NCBI GenBank assembly: GCA_009746045.1
Contig: RPFO01000199.1
Coordinates: forward strand, 479,501-543,500
Length of the DNA: 64,000 nucleotides
Source: Mesostigma viride
Taxonomy: Eukaryota; Streptophyta; Mesostigmatophyceae; Mesostigmatales; Mesostigmataceae
Reading direction: 5' to 3'
Shown: positions 1 to 10,099 of the stretch, piece after piece
How the letters are laid out: every line of letters starts with the position of its first letter
How positions within the stretch are numbered: position 1 is the stretch's first letter
Notes under the pieces: generated by a model
What the model was told of the DNA's origin: nothing
Databases searched by the model: none
Seen by the model: the letters and a program-made list of their open reading frames with translations, nothing else
Program-made: the position numbers and the translations under genes

Positions 1-731
1 CTCACGTCGTGTGCAAGAGCCCATCAGCGCGCAGGTCAGGCAAGGCCGCTTATGCTCCCCTCCGTATCCCCACCACGCGCCCCATGGTGGGCCCTTCCTC
101 CCTCGCTGGCTTTCCTGCTGTAGCACCGCACCTTTGTCCATGCCGGCCGACAGCCATACTGCGATCAAGCCGCCAGTAGGGCCGCCATCTGCGCCCATCG
201 GTTCAATGTTACGTATGGGCTCTGTAGAGATGAATGGATGCGATGTTCGCGCCGTTCGACACAAAGGCAGCGAGACGAAGAGGCACTGGCGGGCCACGTA
301 ATGCTCCCTGGGGCCACACTCCTGTCGCTGGCATACCGTGGCAGTCCCTGGGCCCGGGGTGGGGTACCCCGCATGCCGCAAGTGGCCACCGCCTCGCTCG
401 CGGACGCGTTTTTCCTGTTGAGCCGTGAGACAGGCTCTGGCCTGAGACAAGATGTGGCATGTCGCATGAGACAAGTATCGGCTGGCATCCACCTGGGTGT
501 GCTCCTGCCCCCTTTCCCGCGTGCTGACATCATCCTGCCAACCCTCTTGCCTGCGTGCTGATGTCATCCTGCCCGGTTTTGATGGTGCCTTGAACACTGT
601 GTCAATGTGTGCGTGCATGTGTGCGCATGTGTGTGTGTGTTTGTGTCTGTGTGTGTGTGCGTTTGTGTCTGTGTGTGTGTGCCTATGTGTTTCCGCGCCT
701 GCTCATGCGTGCGCGTGCCGTGCGTCGGCAG
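1..731 (+). other. Kinase intron or upstream gene body, no exon recognised
   Basis: This stretch precedes the first recognisable kinase exon and ends with a good splice acceptor (tgcgtcggcag, last base 731). Upstream exons (ATP loop, catalytic loop, DFG, APE) should lie to the left, and I could not find them here, so they are probably outside the window. A GT-rich tract lies at about 605-700. Small ORFs in it show no domain. Confidence 0.5.
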
Positions 732-3700
732 GTACGAGGCGTCGGCCGTCGATATCTGGAGCCTTGGGGTCATCATGTACGAGTTGGTGACTGGGTGAGT
801 GCGCTGGCTGCGAGGGGGGGGTTCGCAGCATCGTGCACTGACCCCAAGGTCCGTGCTGTGGCGGCCATGGCACACAGTCGTTGCGGACGCCTGTTCCCCT
901 CTTCCCCTCTTCTCTAGACGCTGCTACCTGCCGTGCGCGCTCCGGTATCTCGTTGGCCACCAGCATCATGCCGGGGTGTTGCTGTCATGGCCATGCCCAC
1001 GCAGCTCGTCCCCGTTGCGCTGCGGCCAGTGTGTGCTCTGGACCCGCTGCCCCTCTGGTTGCAGCGGTTTTCAATTTGCGGCATGGTGACCGCGCACCCT
1101 GGGGACCACCACATGAGGTCACCCTGCAGATAGTGCTGTGGTTCGTGGCATGGCAAGGAATCGTCCGCCGTTTCCGCAGGAAGGAAGCATCTCAGCACGT
1201 ACTGGCGTCCGCCCCCCCCCGCCCCTCCCTCCCCCTTGTCCCCACTGCCTGACTTGCCGGGCCATGGTTGTCGTGGAACTCATCGATAACACGCCGCGCG
1301 TGGTGCTAACCCTCCTGCCATGGCCCCGCAGGTCGCTGCCGTTCCACGCCACCGCCACGGCCAGCCTGTACGACAGCATACGGTCGGGCGTGTACCCGCC
1401 GCCACCGGGAGTGTAAGTGCCTGGGATGCCTGCCAAGGCCCTCTTCCCTTCCCTTCCCTTCCCTTCCCTTCCCTTCCCTTCCCTTCCCTTCCCTTCCCTT
1501 CCCTTCCCTTCCCTTCCCTTCCCTTCCCTTCCCTTCCCTTCCCTTCCCTTCCCTTCCCTTCCCTTCCCTTCCCTTCCCTTCCCTTCCCTTCCCTTCCCTT
1601 CCCTTCCCTTCCCTTCCCTCCCTCCCTCCCCTCCCCTCCCCTCCCTCCCCTCCCTCCCCTCCTCCCCTCCCCCCCCCCTCCCCTCCCCTCCCCTCCCTCC
1701 CCTCCCCTCCCCTCCCTCCCCTCCCCTCCCTCCCCTCCCCCCCTCCCCTCCCCTCCCCTCCCTCCCCTCCCCTCCCCTCCCCTCCCCTCCCCTCCCCTCC
1801 CTCCCCTCCCCTCCCTCCCCTCCCCTCCCCTCCCTCCCCTCCCCTTCCCTTCCCTTCCCTTCCCTTCCCTTCCCTTCCCCTCCCTTCCCTTCCCTTCCCT
1901 TCCCTTCCCTTCCCTTCCTTTTGCCCCCACTCGTCCGTGATGGACAGGGTCAGGCGTTCGCATGCGTTTTTGGAGAACCACTAGTGCATCCCCAATCGCA
2001 AGGGCGCCATGCTGGCCTGGACGCTGGCCCTGATGGACCCCCTGGTGGCCTTGCCTGCCCACCCTTGTCCGTACAACCTGATACGCCCCGCGCTCCGGCC
2101 TGCTTCCGATGCCTTTGCGTCACGTGTCAAGTGGCCTGTGACACTGCGTGCGCGTGCTTGCTCCTGGCCATGGGCTCACGGGCAGGCAGTGTGGTCTCTG
2201 TAGGAGCCGGGTATGGTCCATTGGTGGATGTGTGTCATCAGGGTAGAGCTGAATATTGTGGGTGGCAGCAACGCCCTCCACATTGCTCTCACACGAAACC
2301 CCCTATCCCTGTCACCTGCCCTCTCCAAGCGCAGGCACGGTGATCTGTTCTTGGTGGCTTCTACTGCCCACGGCGCGGCCCCCGGAGGGCCATGAGTCTT
2401 GAGCTGGGGGCATCGCGCACCCCGGCAGCCATGCAGGAACCTGCTGGCCCCATCACAAGGCCCACATGTGTGATCTGGCATTCCCGCTTCACTGCCCAGA
2501 CTATGCTTTGCGTGCTGGCCACAAGTAGCAGGGGCACGCACCGCGGCGGCCCGCGCCCTGAGTTGCGCCTGTCCCTCCCCCCACCCTGCTCGCCCTGTCG
2601 GTTTGGGGGCGCAATGCGAGCCCCCCACCCAATCCCTTGGGTTGTTGCCCAACCGGGGGCGCGCGCCATGCTGACGTGGTTCGCCGCTGCTCTGCCCTCT
2701 GTGCCCCTGTGCCCCTGCCACTCCACCGCCCTCCATGCCTCTGCCACCCCACCCCACCCAACCCCCACCCTTCATCGGCCTGGTCGGCGCGTCCCGTGAC
2801 AGTACCGAGGCGTGCCGCTCGCTGATCGCGCGCATGCTGACGGTGGCGCCCGAGGAGCGCATCACCATCTCTGGCATCCGCAGCCATGAGTGGTGCGTGC
2901 GCGCGCTTAAGGAGAGATGCATGCCACATCCCTATTATGGCCACGACCAGCCCGTTTGCCCACGGCGGGCACAGATAGTCTCCGCATGTGCACTGCCGTC
3001 GCAAAGCCAGTGTCATCTGCAGGGTATCACTCACGCTAGGGGTGGTGGCAGGGCTGCCCAGGTGTCCCGCCGACGTCGCGTCCAGCCACGGTCCGCGATC
3101 CCCAGGGAACGCGATTGCCAAGGGCAGTGCCTGGGTTGGGAAGATGATGACAGGTTGCCAATTCTTGAACTTTGCATTTTTGCCTCGGGCTGCAACAGGA
3201 GGCTTTGAGGCGGGCTTGCAGCTGCTCGGACGTTTGCTGGAACTTGTCGGTGGCGGTGCTGTAGGCGGGCGTGACGCAACCCTATCCGTTTCTTGCCTTC
3301 ACGTCCTTGTGTGTGTTGCCGGCATGCGCTTGACAACCCCCATCGTTTTCGCTTTCGTCTTGTGTGCCTATGTTCACCATTCCTGACATCATTACCTGTC
3401 TTGTGCCGCATCTGCACTCCCTCCTATAGGCACCCTTTGTACGCTTCTTTTCCAGGCAGCCAGTGTCCAATTATGGCTCCCTGCCATGAGTACTCCTGCC
3501 ACCTTATGCCTATGATTGCCTGGTGGCCCCGAGGCTCGCGTGGCGTCCCTCCATCGTCTTCTTTCTTACCTTGTTTTCCTTCGTTGTGTCCTGTCACCTA
3601 CGCTGCAACCGTGTGGCCACGTTCCCTCCCCCCCCACCCCCCCCAGGTACTTGGAGTCGGCCGAGGACTGCTCCCGCTCCCCTGGCGGCCCTGGCGGCTC

Positions 3701-3971
3701 CTCCGACAAGGGGGGCTCCCTCTCCAAGCTGTCGATGGCGTTCCAGAACAGCGCAGATTGGCGACGACGGCCCTCGGTCGACTGGGTCAGCGACAACGCA
3801 GACAGCCACGAGGTGGACGCGGGGATCTCCCCTCCGCGCGCCATGTCTATGGACGAGGGCAGCCGCTCGGTCTTCCCCACCATCTCCTCCCGCAACAACA
3901 CGAGCACCTGGAGTAGTGCGCTGACGCCGCCAGGCAGCCCACCCTCGCAGAGCTCCCTCCCCGCAATCTGA
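732..3971 (+). CDS. Ser/Thr protein kinase, SnRK/CAMK-like, C-terminal exons (5' partial)
   Basis: Four exons join in phase: 732-794, 1332-1412, 2803-2892 and 3647-3971, with stop TGA at 3969-3971. Every intron has GT..AG ends (gtgagt, gtaagt, gtgcgt donors), and split codons restore Gly, Val and Trp. The spliced protein reads through kinase subdomain IX (YEASAVDIWSLGVIMYELVTG begins with the usual DxWSxGV core), then a SLPF segment, and subdomain XI (LIARMLTVAPEERITIS with the invariant Arg, then HEW), which is the usual end of CAMK/SnRK kinase domains. Exon 4 encodes a Ser/Pro-rich tail of about 108 residues ending SLPAI. The protein would phosphorylate Ser/Thr substrates in the cytosol or nucleus; its target cannot be read. 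The N-terminal lobe and catalytic loop lie outside the window. Family is secure; subfamily (SnRK2, SnRK3, CDPK or other CAMK) is not. Confidence 0.85.
1440..1920 (+). repeat. Pyrimidine microsatellite, (CCCTT)n then (CCCCT/CCCT)n
   Basis: A pure CCCTT pentanucleotide array runs from about 1443 to 1618. It passes into irregular C-rich CCCCT/CCCT units to about 1850 and back to CCCTT until 1915. It lies inside kinase intron 1413-2802, so the sense transcript carries about 475 nt of polypyrimidine. The long ORFs across it on both strands are low-complexity artefacts. Confidence 0.95.
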
Positions 3972-4590
3972 TGGCGCTGTGGACACACCTGAAAATAGTT
4001 TAGGAGGCGACCATGCCGAAGTGCCAGCCTCAGGTACTTGCTGGCCTAGTTACAAGGAGAGGCTTGCATTCTAGCACGTGACAAACTCTAGGGCTGGAAT
4101 CGTGGCTGCGCTCCGTGCCATTTCCTTATAAGCCTGCCTATGCATGGTTATGTACATTACCGCCACAACTTGTGTCATTATTGTTATGTTTTAGCTTGGT
4201 CTGTACCAATGCAGCCAGCGCAAGCTAGCTTGGCATTGTGACAAGGATCCGTGCCATTGAGTTTCCCATCAAGCTCACCTCCATCAAAGTTGGTAGCCAG
4301 ACATGTCGTGTTGATGCTGAGGCGAAGATGGAGACGGGTGATGTCTAGCATTGCTGACATCAATATGTAAAACATGCACACGCTCATAAACTACATGTAA
4401 TGTTCTAAGGTTGTTATTGTTAAATTCAATCGAACCCCGCAAATGGCCTGTGTGCTATAATAGCGATGGGATGTTGTGTTCCCCAAGCACTTGGTCGAAG
4501 CAATATAAGGAGATCTCAAAGATTGTGCACACCTCTGGCGCCGTCGATGTCCCCACATCTGCTCCTGGATCAAATTAGCCGCATTAGCTT
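3972..4590 (+). other. 3' flank of kinase gene, no gene seen
   Basis: This is the 3' UTR and downstream flank of the kinase. TGTAA, the poly(A) signal usual in many green algae, occurs near 4396, but it is too short a word to prove the end of the transcript. No coding signal or known repeat was recognised. Confidence 0.4.
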
Positions 4591-4595
4591 TAAAA

Positions 4596-5075
4596 AAATA
4601 AAAATTAAATTAAATTATAACATGAATCCGTTTGGAGATCATTAATTAATTAATTAATTAGGAACATAACTCCGTTGGGAGTATATGCAGCACATAGCCC
4701 AGAGAAGGGGCATATGGCCTATCATACAATCTAAGCTACTTCCTGCAAGGGTGGGAATGTAAAGGACCCTTGCTCTAGGTGCAAGTTGGAGGTCATGTAG
4801 CATATATTCCCTTGCTGGATGGATGGAGGTGGGCGAAGCAGCGAAACCGAAGTAAGCTAACTCTAAGCTAATCTAGAAAAGCCTAACTACTTTACTCAAA
4901 GCGCCCCTTCCTCGTGGGGGGAGGGGGCTTGCCCACAGGGGCTGGCGTGTGAGCCTGGACAATCGTCTTCCACCTCTTCTTGTTCTGCATAGCAGTCCAA
5001 GCAAGAGAGAGGGAGTGAATGCGGTATTCAAAACTTAGCTGGGACCACGAGGTTAGCCAGCAACAGCTGTGTCAT
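4596..5075 (-). mobile_element. 5'-truncated LINE (family A) 3' end, with a second element nested inside
   Basis: Read on the minus strand, 4779-5075 matches the last codons and 3' UTR of the LINE at 56070-58166: the KPPP-type C-terminus, then the GCTACATGACCTCC motif. The match resumes at 4596-4648 (ATAACATG and an A/T-rich tail). Between them, 4649-4778 is a piece of a different family, carrying a TTAA tail and the hairpin CTCCGTTGGGAG at 4670-4681. The broken edges share GGAGATCAT on the left and GGAGGTCAT on the right, which fits a 9-bp target duplication. No open frame survives. Confidence 0.75.
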
Positions 5076-5135
5076 GTGTGTATCATTAGCTGTGCGCTGG
5101 TGTAACAGTGAAAAAGTGACTGATACATCTACATC

Positions 5136-5562
5136 CAGTAAGTACTTGCGTGTCATGCGCATGGGCATGCCACGGAGTACTATTAAATTAAATTGTAGCA
5201 TATTTCCTTAATATCTCCGTTGGGAGTACATGTAGCACTTTACAGTATATGTCTGTTTTCCCTATCAAGCTTTCTTGTTACCCTCTTTCTCCTCCATGTG
5301 CACAGGTCTACCTAGAGATAGCCACGCGGCTCCCGCGGCCTTCGCGTCTTTCCTCTCAGACAACTACCCTAGTCCTCCCACGGCGTTGGATCGCCATGCG
5401 TCCAGGCATAGTTGTCTAACTTCATATCCCTAAGTAAGTAAGTAAGTACTTGCGTGTCATGCGCAAAGGTATGCCACGGAGTACTATGCTAATCTCATTA
5501 GAAAAATAATTACACAAAAGTTTAAACAAATATCGTCTGCATCATCCCCCAACCGTTAAGCA
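5136..5562 (-). repeat. Repeated LINE 3' ends with hairpin and (CTTA)n tail
   Basis: Two copies of a roughly 45-bp motif (starting aagtacttgcgtgtcatgcg) lie at about 5138-5182 and 5440-5484. The second is continuous with the 3' UTR of the RT gene next door. The same UTR piece recurs at 7995-8063. Hairpin CTCCGTTGGGAG is at 5215-5226 and a (TAAG)n tract is at 5433-5446. The sequence between may be another truncated copy. Whether the 45-bp pair is a long target duplication or two 3' ends of one family is undecided. Confidence 0.55.
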
Positions 5563-7230
5563 CTAGATGGGGATGTAATCCTCATCCGAGCTGTCCTCTA
5601 CTGTAATGGCAGACGAGGCGGTAGTGTAGCGGCTATCCTCAGGACCAATAACCTCCACCTGCGGACTTCTACCCTGGCTAGCAACGGGCCGCGGGGCCCG
5701 TGGGGAGAAAACAGGAGCATACCCCTCGGGAAGGTGCTTGTCGCAGATGGCAGCCCATTTCTCCTTGTCAATCATGCGGGCGCGGAGTACGGATAGTCCC
5801 AGAAGCCCTGCATCTTCAAGCAGTTGTGTCACATAGGTCCGGGTCGCGCCGCGCCGGTGCCCGGCGCGCGCAAGTTTGCCAGTGGGTTGCGATGGGACAA
5901 GGGGACCCTGCCATAGGAGGAGGTGTCTACCTGGTTGGCCCGTCTTAAGCCCCCCGGCAGGGCCCACATCGGTATTCACCTGGTCTGTGCGGGCAAGATG
6001 GCCGGCAAAGAGGAGGCGGCGGTGTCGGATGGTATGGGTGACAAGAGGGAGCTCACAGTAGAGCTCGGCCCGGGTGCGGCGTTCTTGGTAGCGGACGCCG
6101 AGGATATGACGGAGCATTCGAGTGACGGTGCCGTCAAGCTGCTGGCTCAGCGCCTGGTCCAGGGTCCACGCCTCGCAGCCATAAAGGAGGATGCTGAGGA
6201 CAAGGGCCTTGAACAGAATGCGCTTGCGTCGCTCACTCAGGTAGCGACAGGTCCAGAACCTGTCGAGGCGGCGGAGGGCCGCCCAGGCCTGGCCAATGCG
6301 GGTGTTGATGTCGTCGGCCGTGGAGGGAAGCCAGCTGCCAAGGAGCTTGAAGCGAGTCGCCGGGGGGACGGGGCTGCCGTCCAGCAAGAGGAGGGTGGGT
6401 GGGGCTATCCCAGCAGGGAAGCCGATGGCCATGACCTCCGTTTTCTTGCTGATCATAAGCCCCACCGCCCGCGCTTCCAGTGATAAGCTGTCTAGCCACA
6501 GTTGGGCTGACTCTGGGGTTTCCACGAGTGTCGTGTCATCAGCGTAGATCAGATCGCTCAGGCGGTAGGGTGGGTCAACCCCGCCGTAGCTGGCGTACTC
6601 CGTGATCTCGATCCCCGGCGGGCGCCCCTCCACCCGGGCGAAGCGGGCGTGTGCACGCCGCATAATATAGTCCACCATAATGATGAATAGATATGGGGAG
6701 AGCACACAGCCCTGCCACACCCCGGTGTGCAGGGGGAACGCCGGAGTGACGCCGTCGGCGGTACGGACCTGGGCTTGGGACCCTTCATAGAACTGGCGGA
6801 TGATCTCAACGATGTACGATGGGACACGGAACAGGTGAAGGACCACCCACAGGGCGTCCCATGTAACCGTATCGAATGCCTTGGTGTAATCCACGAAGAT
6901 CAATAGCAATGGCAAGAGGCCGGGGGCCAGGCGACCCACTTCCTCGATCAGGCGGCGCGCGGTAATAGTGACCATAACACAATTGCGACCAACACGGAAG
7001 CCCATCTGGGACTCACCTAGGTGGGGATCGAGGCTGGCGCGCATGCGGTTCAGCAGGAGACGCATGAAGACTTTCAGCACGCAGCTTTGGAGGCATACGC
7101 CGCGGTAGTTGCCGGTATCCGCGGCGGACCCCTTGCCCTTGTAGAGCATGACCCGTACAGCGGTCTTCCAATACGTCGGCGGGGGGAGGCCATCTCGTAG
7201 AATATCATACCGATCCGCCACAAGCCTCCC
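5563..7230 (-). CDS. LINE (family B) reverse transcriptase, 5'-truncated but open
   Basis: This is an open frame of about 555 codons covering most of a non-LTR reverse transcriptase. Seen in order are the palm segment GKGSAADTGNYRGVCL, ESQMGFRVGRN, the first catalytic Asp in FVDYTKAFD, GVWQGCVLSPYLF, and the catalytic box YADD, followed by a thumb and a C-terminal part (LLFAGHLART) like RTE/craniate-type LINEs. It ends in an acidic tail (EDSSDEDYIPI). The frame continues to 7479, but residues before about 7230 look unrelated and cross a (GTT)n tract at 7227-7255. The endonuclease and ORF1 are missing, so the copy is 5'-truncated and cannot move by itself. The protein would make cDNA at a nicked target. 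Clade assignment is inference. Confidence 0.85.
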   Translation of the reverse strand, partial: GRLVADRYDILRDGLPPPTYWKTAVRVMLYKGKGSAADTGNYRGVCLQSCVLKVFMRLLLNRMRASLDPHLGESQMGFRVGRNCVMVTITARRLIEEVGRLAPGLLPLLLIFVDYTKAFDTVTWDALWVVLHLFRVPSYIVEIIRQFYEGSQAQVRTADGVTPAFPLHTGVWQGCVLSPYLFIIMVDYIMRRAHARFARVEGRPPGIEITEYASYGGVDPPYRLSDLIYADDTTLVETPESAQLWLDSLSLEARAVGLMISKKTEVMAIGFPAGIAPPTLLLLDGSPVPPATRFKLLGSWLPSTADDINTRIGQAWAALRRLDRFWTCRYLSERRKRILFKALVLSILLYGCEAWTLDQALSQQLDGTVTRMLRHILGVRYQERRTRAELYCELPLVTHTIRHRRLLFAGHLARTDQVNTDVGPAGGLKTGQPGRHLLLWQGPLVPSQPTGKLARAGHRRGATRTYVTQLLEDAGLLGLSVLRARMIDKEKWAAICDKHLPEGYAPVFSPRAPRPVASQGRSPQVEVIGPEDSRYTTASSAITVEDSSDEDYIPI

Positions 7231-7279
7231 TAGTTGTTGTTGTTGTTGTTGTTGTGTCCCAAGCCTCCCTAGTACTAGA

Positions 7280-7842
7280 CTACTATTCTGATTTCTGACT
7301 ATGAGTACTACTATGACTGACTGACTTACTGACTGCAGTGCCGTAAGCGGAACCACCCACACTGACTTACTGACTGCATAGTGCATGTACGTAGAGCCCG
7401 GCCAAGTGCCAAGTGGCAAGTGGCCCGCTGCCAGAGACCAGAGTGCACTGTGCAGACTGCAGCTTGTGTGCATTTTCACTTTTCAGGCTTCAGCTGGCTG
7501 GCGGCCTGGCGCCTCAGTTATTAATTATAAGTCACTCGCCAGCCATACTCTATCGATGCCTGAGACGGAGACGCTCGCCCGCCTTGTGTACAGCCAGTAC
7601 GGCGCCGCGCCGCGCTGACCCCGCTGCCGGCGGTCATTTGCTGCACCAAAAAGCCAGCCTGCCACACCTGGCCGTGCCAAGCCCAATTTTAATTGGCTTA
7701 AAGCCACACATTGGCTGAGTAAACTGAAGTTTTCATAGTTCGAAACGCCACAATTAGTGGCCTAGCGCCACTAGTAACAAAAACCTTAAGTCGAATCACT
7801 GTCTGCATAGGCAGAGCTTGGCTAAACGGAGTACATGTATAA
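7280..7842. other. No gene recognised
   Basis: This is mixed-composition sequence with short direct repeats of tgacttactgactgca near 7320-7378. ORFs of 60-100 codons here have no recognisable domain. Confidence 0.35.
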
Positions 7843-7990
7843 TAATTAAATATTAATTATACTCGTGCTCCCGTTGGGGAGTCACGGAGCACCGCAGTGC
7901 ACACCCTGTATGTGCACAACAAGAAGAAAGGGCAGAGACCTCCTTTCCCCTTCATGCCAGAGGCATGCCACAGCAGCAATCGGAGACGAG
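7843..7990 (-). mobile_element. Truncated retroelement 3' tail (gtgctcc hairpin family)
   Basis: An A/T tail at 7843-7860 is followed by the hairpin CTCCCGTTGGGGAG (7868-7881) and about 110 bp that match 37763-37900, including the gggcagagacc and catgccacagc blocks. In both places the element reads on the minus strand. It is a 5'-truncated 3' UTR without coding sequence. Confidence 0.65.
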
Positions 7991-8062
7991 CAAACGGAGT
8001 ACTATGCTAATCTCATTAGAAAAAATAATTACACAAAAGTTACAAATATTGTCTGCATCATT

Positions 8063-8740
8063 GAATTGAATTGAATTGAATTGGAACATAACTCCGTTGG
8101 GAGTACATGGAGCGCATATCCCTGAGAAGGGGCGTATGGCTTTTACATTCTGGGCTACTTCCTGCAAGGGTATGGTGTAAACTACACCTGCTCTGGGTGC
8201 ACACAAAGGGGCACCTGCACACCACTATGTATTCCAGCACCTAGGGGGGCGCAGACATAGGGGTGGAAGATCATCATGGCTATACAAAGGCTAGGGCATG
8301 GCTTCTCATCAGAGAGTGACTCTCTGCATAGGCAGAGCTTGGCTAAACTCATAATGCATCATCCATGGGGAGTCCCATTATAGGCAGAGCGTGGCTAAAG
8401 TCTGAAGGCATCATCCATGGGGGCCATTATGGGCTCACTTGCGCATGGGCCGCGTGCTAGGCTAAGCCTTACTAATCTACACTACATGCTACATTCCCTA
8501 GACTGGGGTTGCTGAGGTGGCAGGGGGCGCCTGCCAGGGCTTGTTGTGGTCAACGTGGATGACGTCCCCCCTCCAGTATGTATACCGGTTTCCCCCTTGC
8601 GCTCTGCTGGAGCTGGAGGTAGCTAGTTGCAGCTTGTTGTCTGGTAAATGTGCCTCTGAGGACAATACGGCCCACATTGCTCGTCCGGCTACCATAACCC
8701 AATCCAGCCGTGGCTGCGATTCCCAGCCATTGTGACATTG
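8063..8740 (-). mobile_element. Truncated ORF1-only retroelement with (AATTC)n tail
   Basis: Minus strand: the C-terminal end of an ORF1-like protein (YWRGDVIHVDHNKPW, about 8505-8610) is followed directly by a roughly 400-bp 3' UTR, the hairpin CTCCGTTGGGAG (8092-8103) and a pentanucleotide tail (gaattgaattgaattg, 8063-8082). No RT lies between ORF1 and tail. The arrangement matches the copies at 37746-39500 and 58195-58690. Left of the tail is a piece of the family B LINE 3' UTR, so this copy probably inserted into an older LINE. Confidence 0.6.
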
Positions 8741-9007
8741 TACTCGTTATCTCCCCGTCCCCCTCTGCTTTTCCTCACCCCAGATAACGGATAACGAACT
8801 TATGCAATCCAATTTTCCTTTCGAAATGCGGCGGTAGCCGGTAAAATGTGTAGCCGGGCATAGCTGCCGCGTCTCCGCCTCGAGGGATCCATCTATCTCG
8901 GGTTAGGTGGCAGCTTAGTGATGCGCTTCAGAACCGCCCAGGCTCGTAAGCCGAACCCGGTCGCTGTTGTTAATACCCACCGGGAAGGTAATACAGTACT
9001 CGGCGCC

Positions 9008-9612
9008 TGTTAAAATAAAATTCGCCAAGTGTATTGTATTTCCGAATAATAAAAAAGACGTAATAGAATAGATTACTCGCTCAGCGCCCAGCCCCGGACA
9101 TGTCGACAACGTCGGCCATATTTGACAGCATTTGCTGCAACGTGATTCAAAGCTTTCTCCTGCGTGTCGGCCTTTCACGCCGCCAAACAGCTTTGACTCA
9201 ATGCTCCGCTGTAGGTCATCACTGCGAGTAGCTCTGTGGCTTCACCCAACGCTGAGCAACCGCGTGGGCCTATGAACGTACCCAAGTACAAACCAACCGA
9301 AATACACCAACATAATTCCCAAACGACACTCCACAACAAAACGCACCGCAACCGAGATCCTCCCCACTGCTTGCCTGGACAAACGGTACGGAACCAAGGT
9401 TGCCCACGAAACGAACGGTAATGGCCAGAACCCAAAATAGCCCACAGCCAGAACCTACGACCCGTTGCCTGACCGTACACATAAATTCCCACTGACCGCC
9501 GGCCCAGCAAATAAACCTCAGCGCGGCGCTGCCGGCTGACCTCCGGACTTAGCCAATTCCGAGCATAACCAAATTCCAATACTTTATGTGACTGCGAGCC
9601 CACAATATAACA
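9008..9612 (-). repeat. 3' LTR of the Copia-like element
   Basis: This is a 605-bp terminal repeat, starting TGTTAAAATA on the plus strand and ending ATATAACA. It should carry the polyadenylation region of the element. It pairs with 15332-15933. Confidence 0.95.
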
Positions 9613-9633
9613 CCAGCCCCTTTTTCTTTCGAG
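9613..9633 (-). promoter_or_regulatory. Polypurine tract (plus-strand primer site)
   Basis: On the element's coding strand the bases directly before the 3' LTR read GAAAGAAAAAGGGGCTGG, a purine run in the position where plus-strand DNA synthesis is primed. Confidence 0.75.
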
Positions 9634-10099
9634 CAGTCACATCCACCACTCGGCCACTTAACCACAACCCACAGTCGACATACATGCCAACAATCCTCAC
9701 AATATCCACCACCACCCAAGGGTTACTCACAAACACTCTCGGAGACAGTACGCACAAGACGCTATGTACTAGGGGAGCTCCAACCCCTCTAACTTGGCGC
9801 CCATTCACGCCTTGCACATACTGCCAGTGTCTGAAGTAAGTCATGTAAGCAAGCGAGAATACAAGACTGATCTAAACGACCACCCTTGACCCCGGCACAC
9901 CCACACGACCCATACACATTACAAACCCGTTCCAACCGCACCAGTCCTCAACCAAGGACACTCCCCCACCAAATCAATTATGGAGCAAATTATCCAACCG
10001 TGCCGGGTCACCATCAGTATAGGGCAGGCATAAGGATCACCCCCGGCCCAAACAACGTTCTCAAATTGGCCACAGGCTAAAATTCCACAGGGTCCAAGC

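Noticed and set aside
1280-2343. Long ORFs on both strands (206-308 codons)
   Set aside because: They translate the CCCTT microsatellite in the kinase intron; no domain and strict repeat composition.
5138-5484. 45-bp target duplication flanking a mobile element
   Set aside because: The same 45 bp belongs to the 3' UTR of the family B LINE, so two truncated 3' ends explain it as well. Not called as a target duplication.
5700-6547. Plus-strand ORFs (82-186 codons) across the family B LINE
   Set aside because: Antisense shadows of the RT gene on the minus strand.
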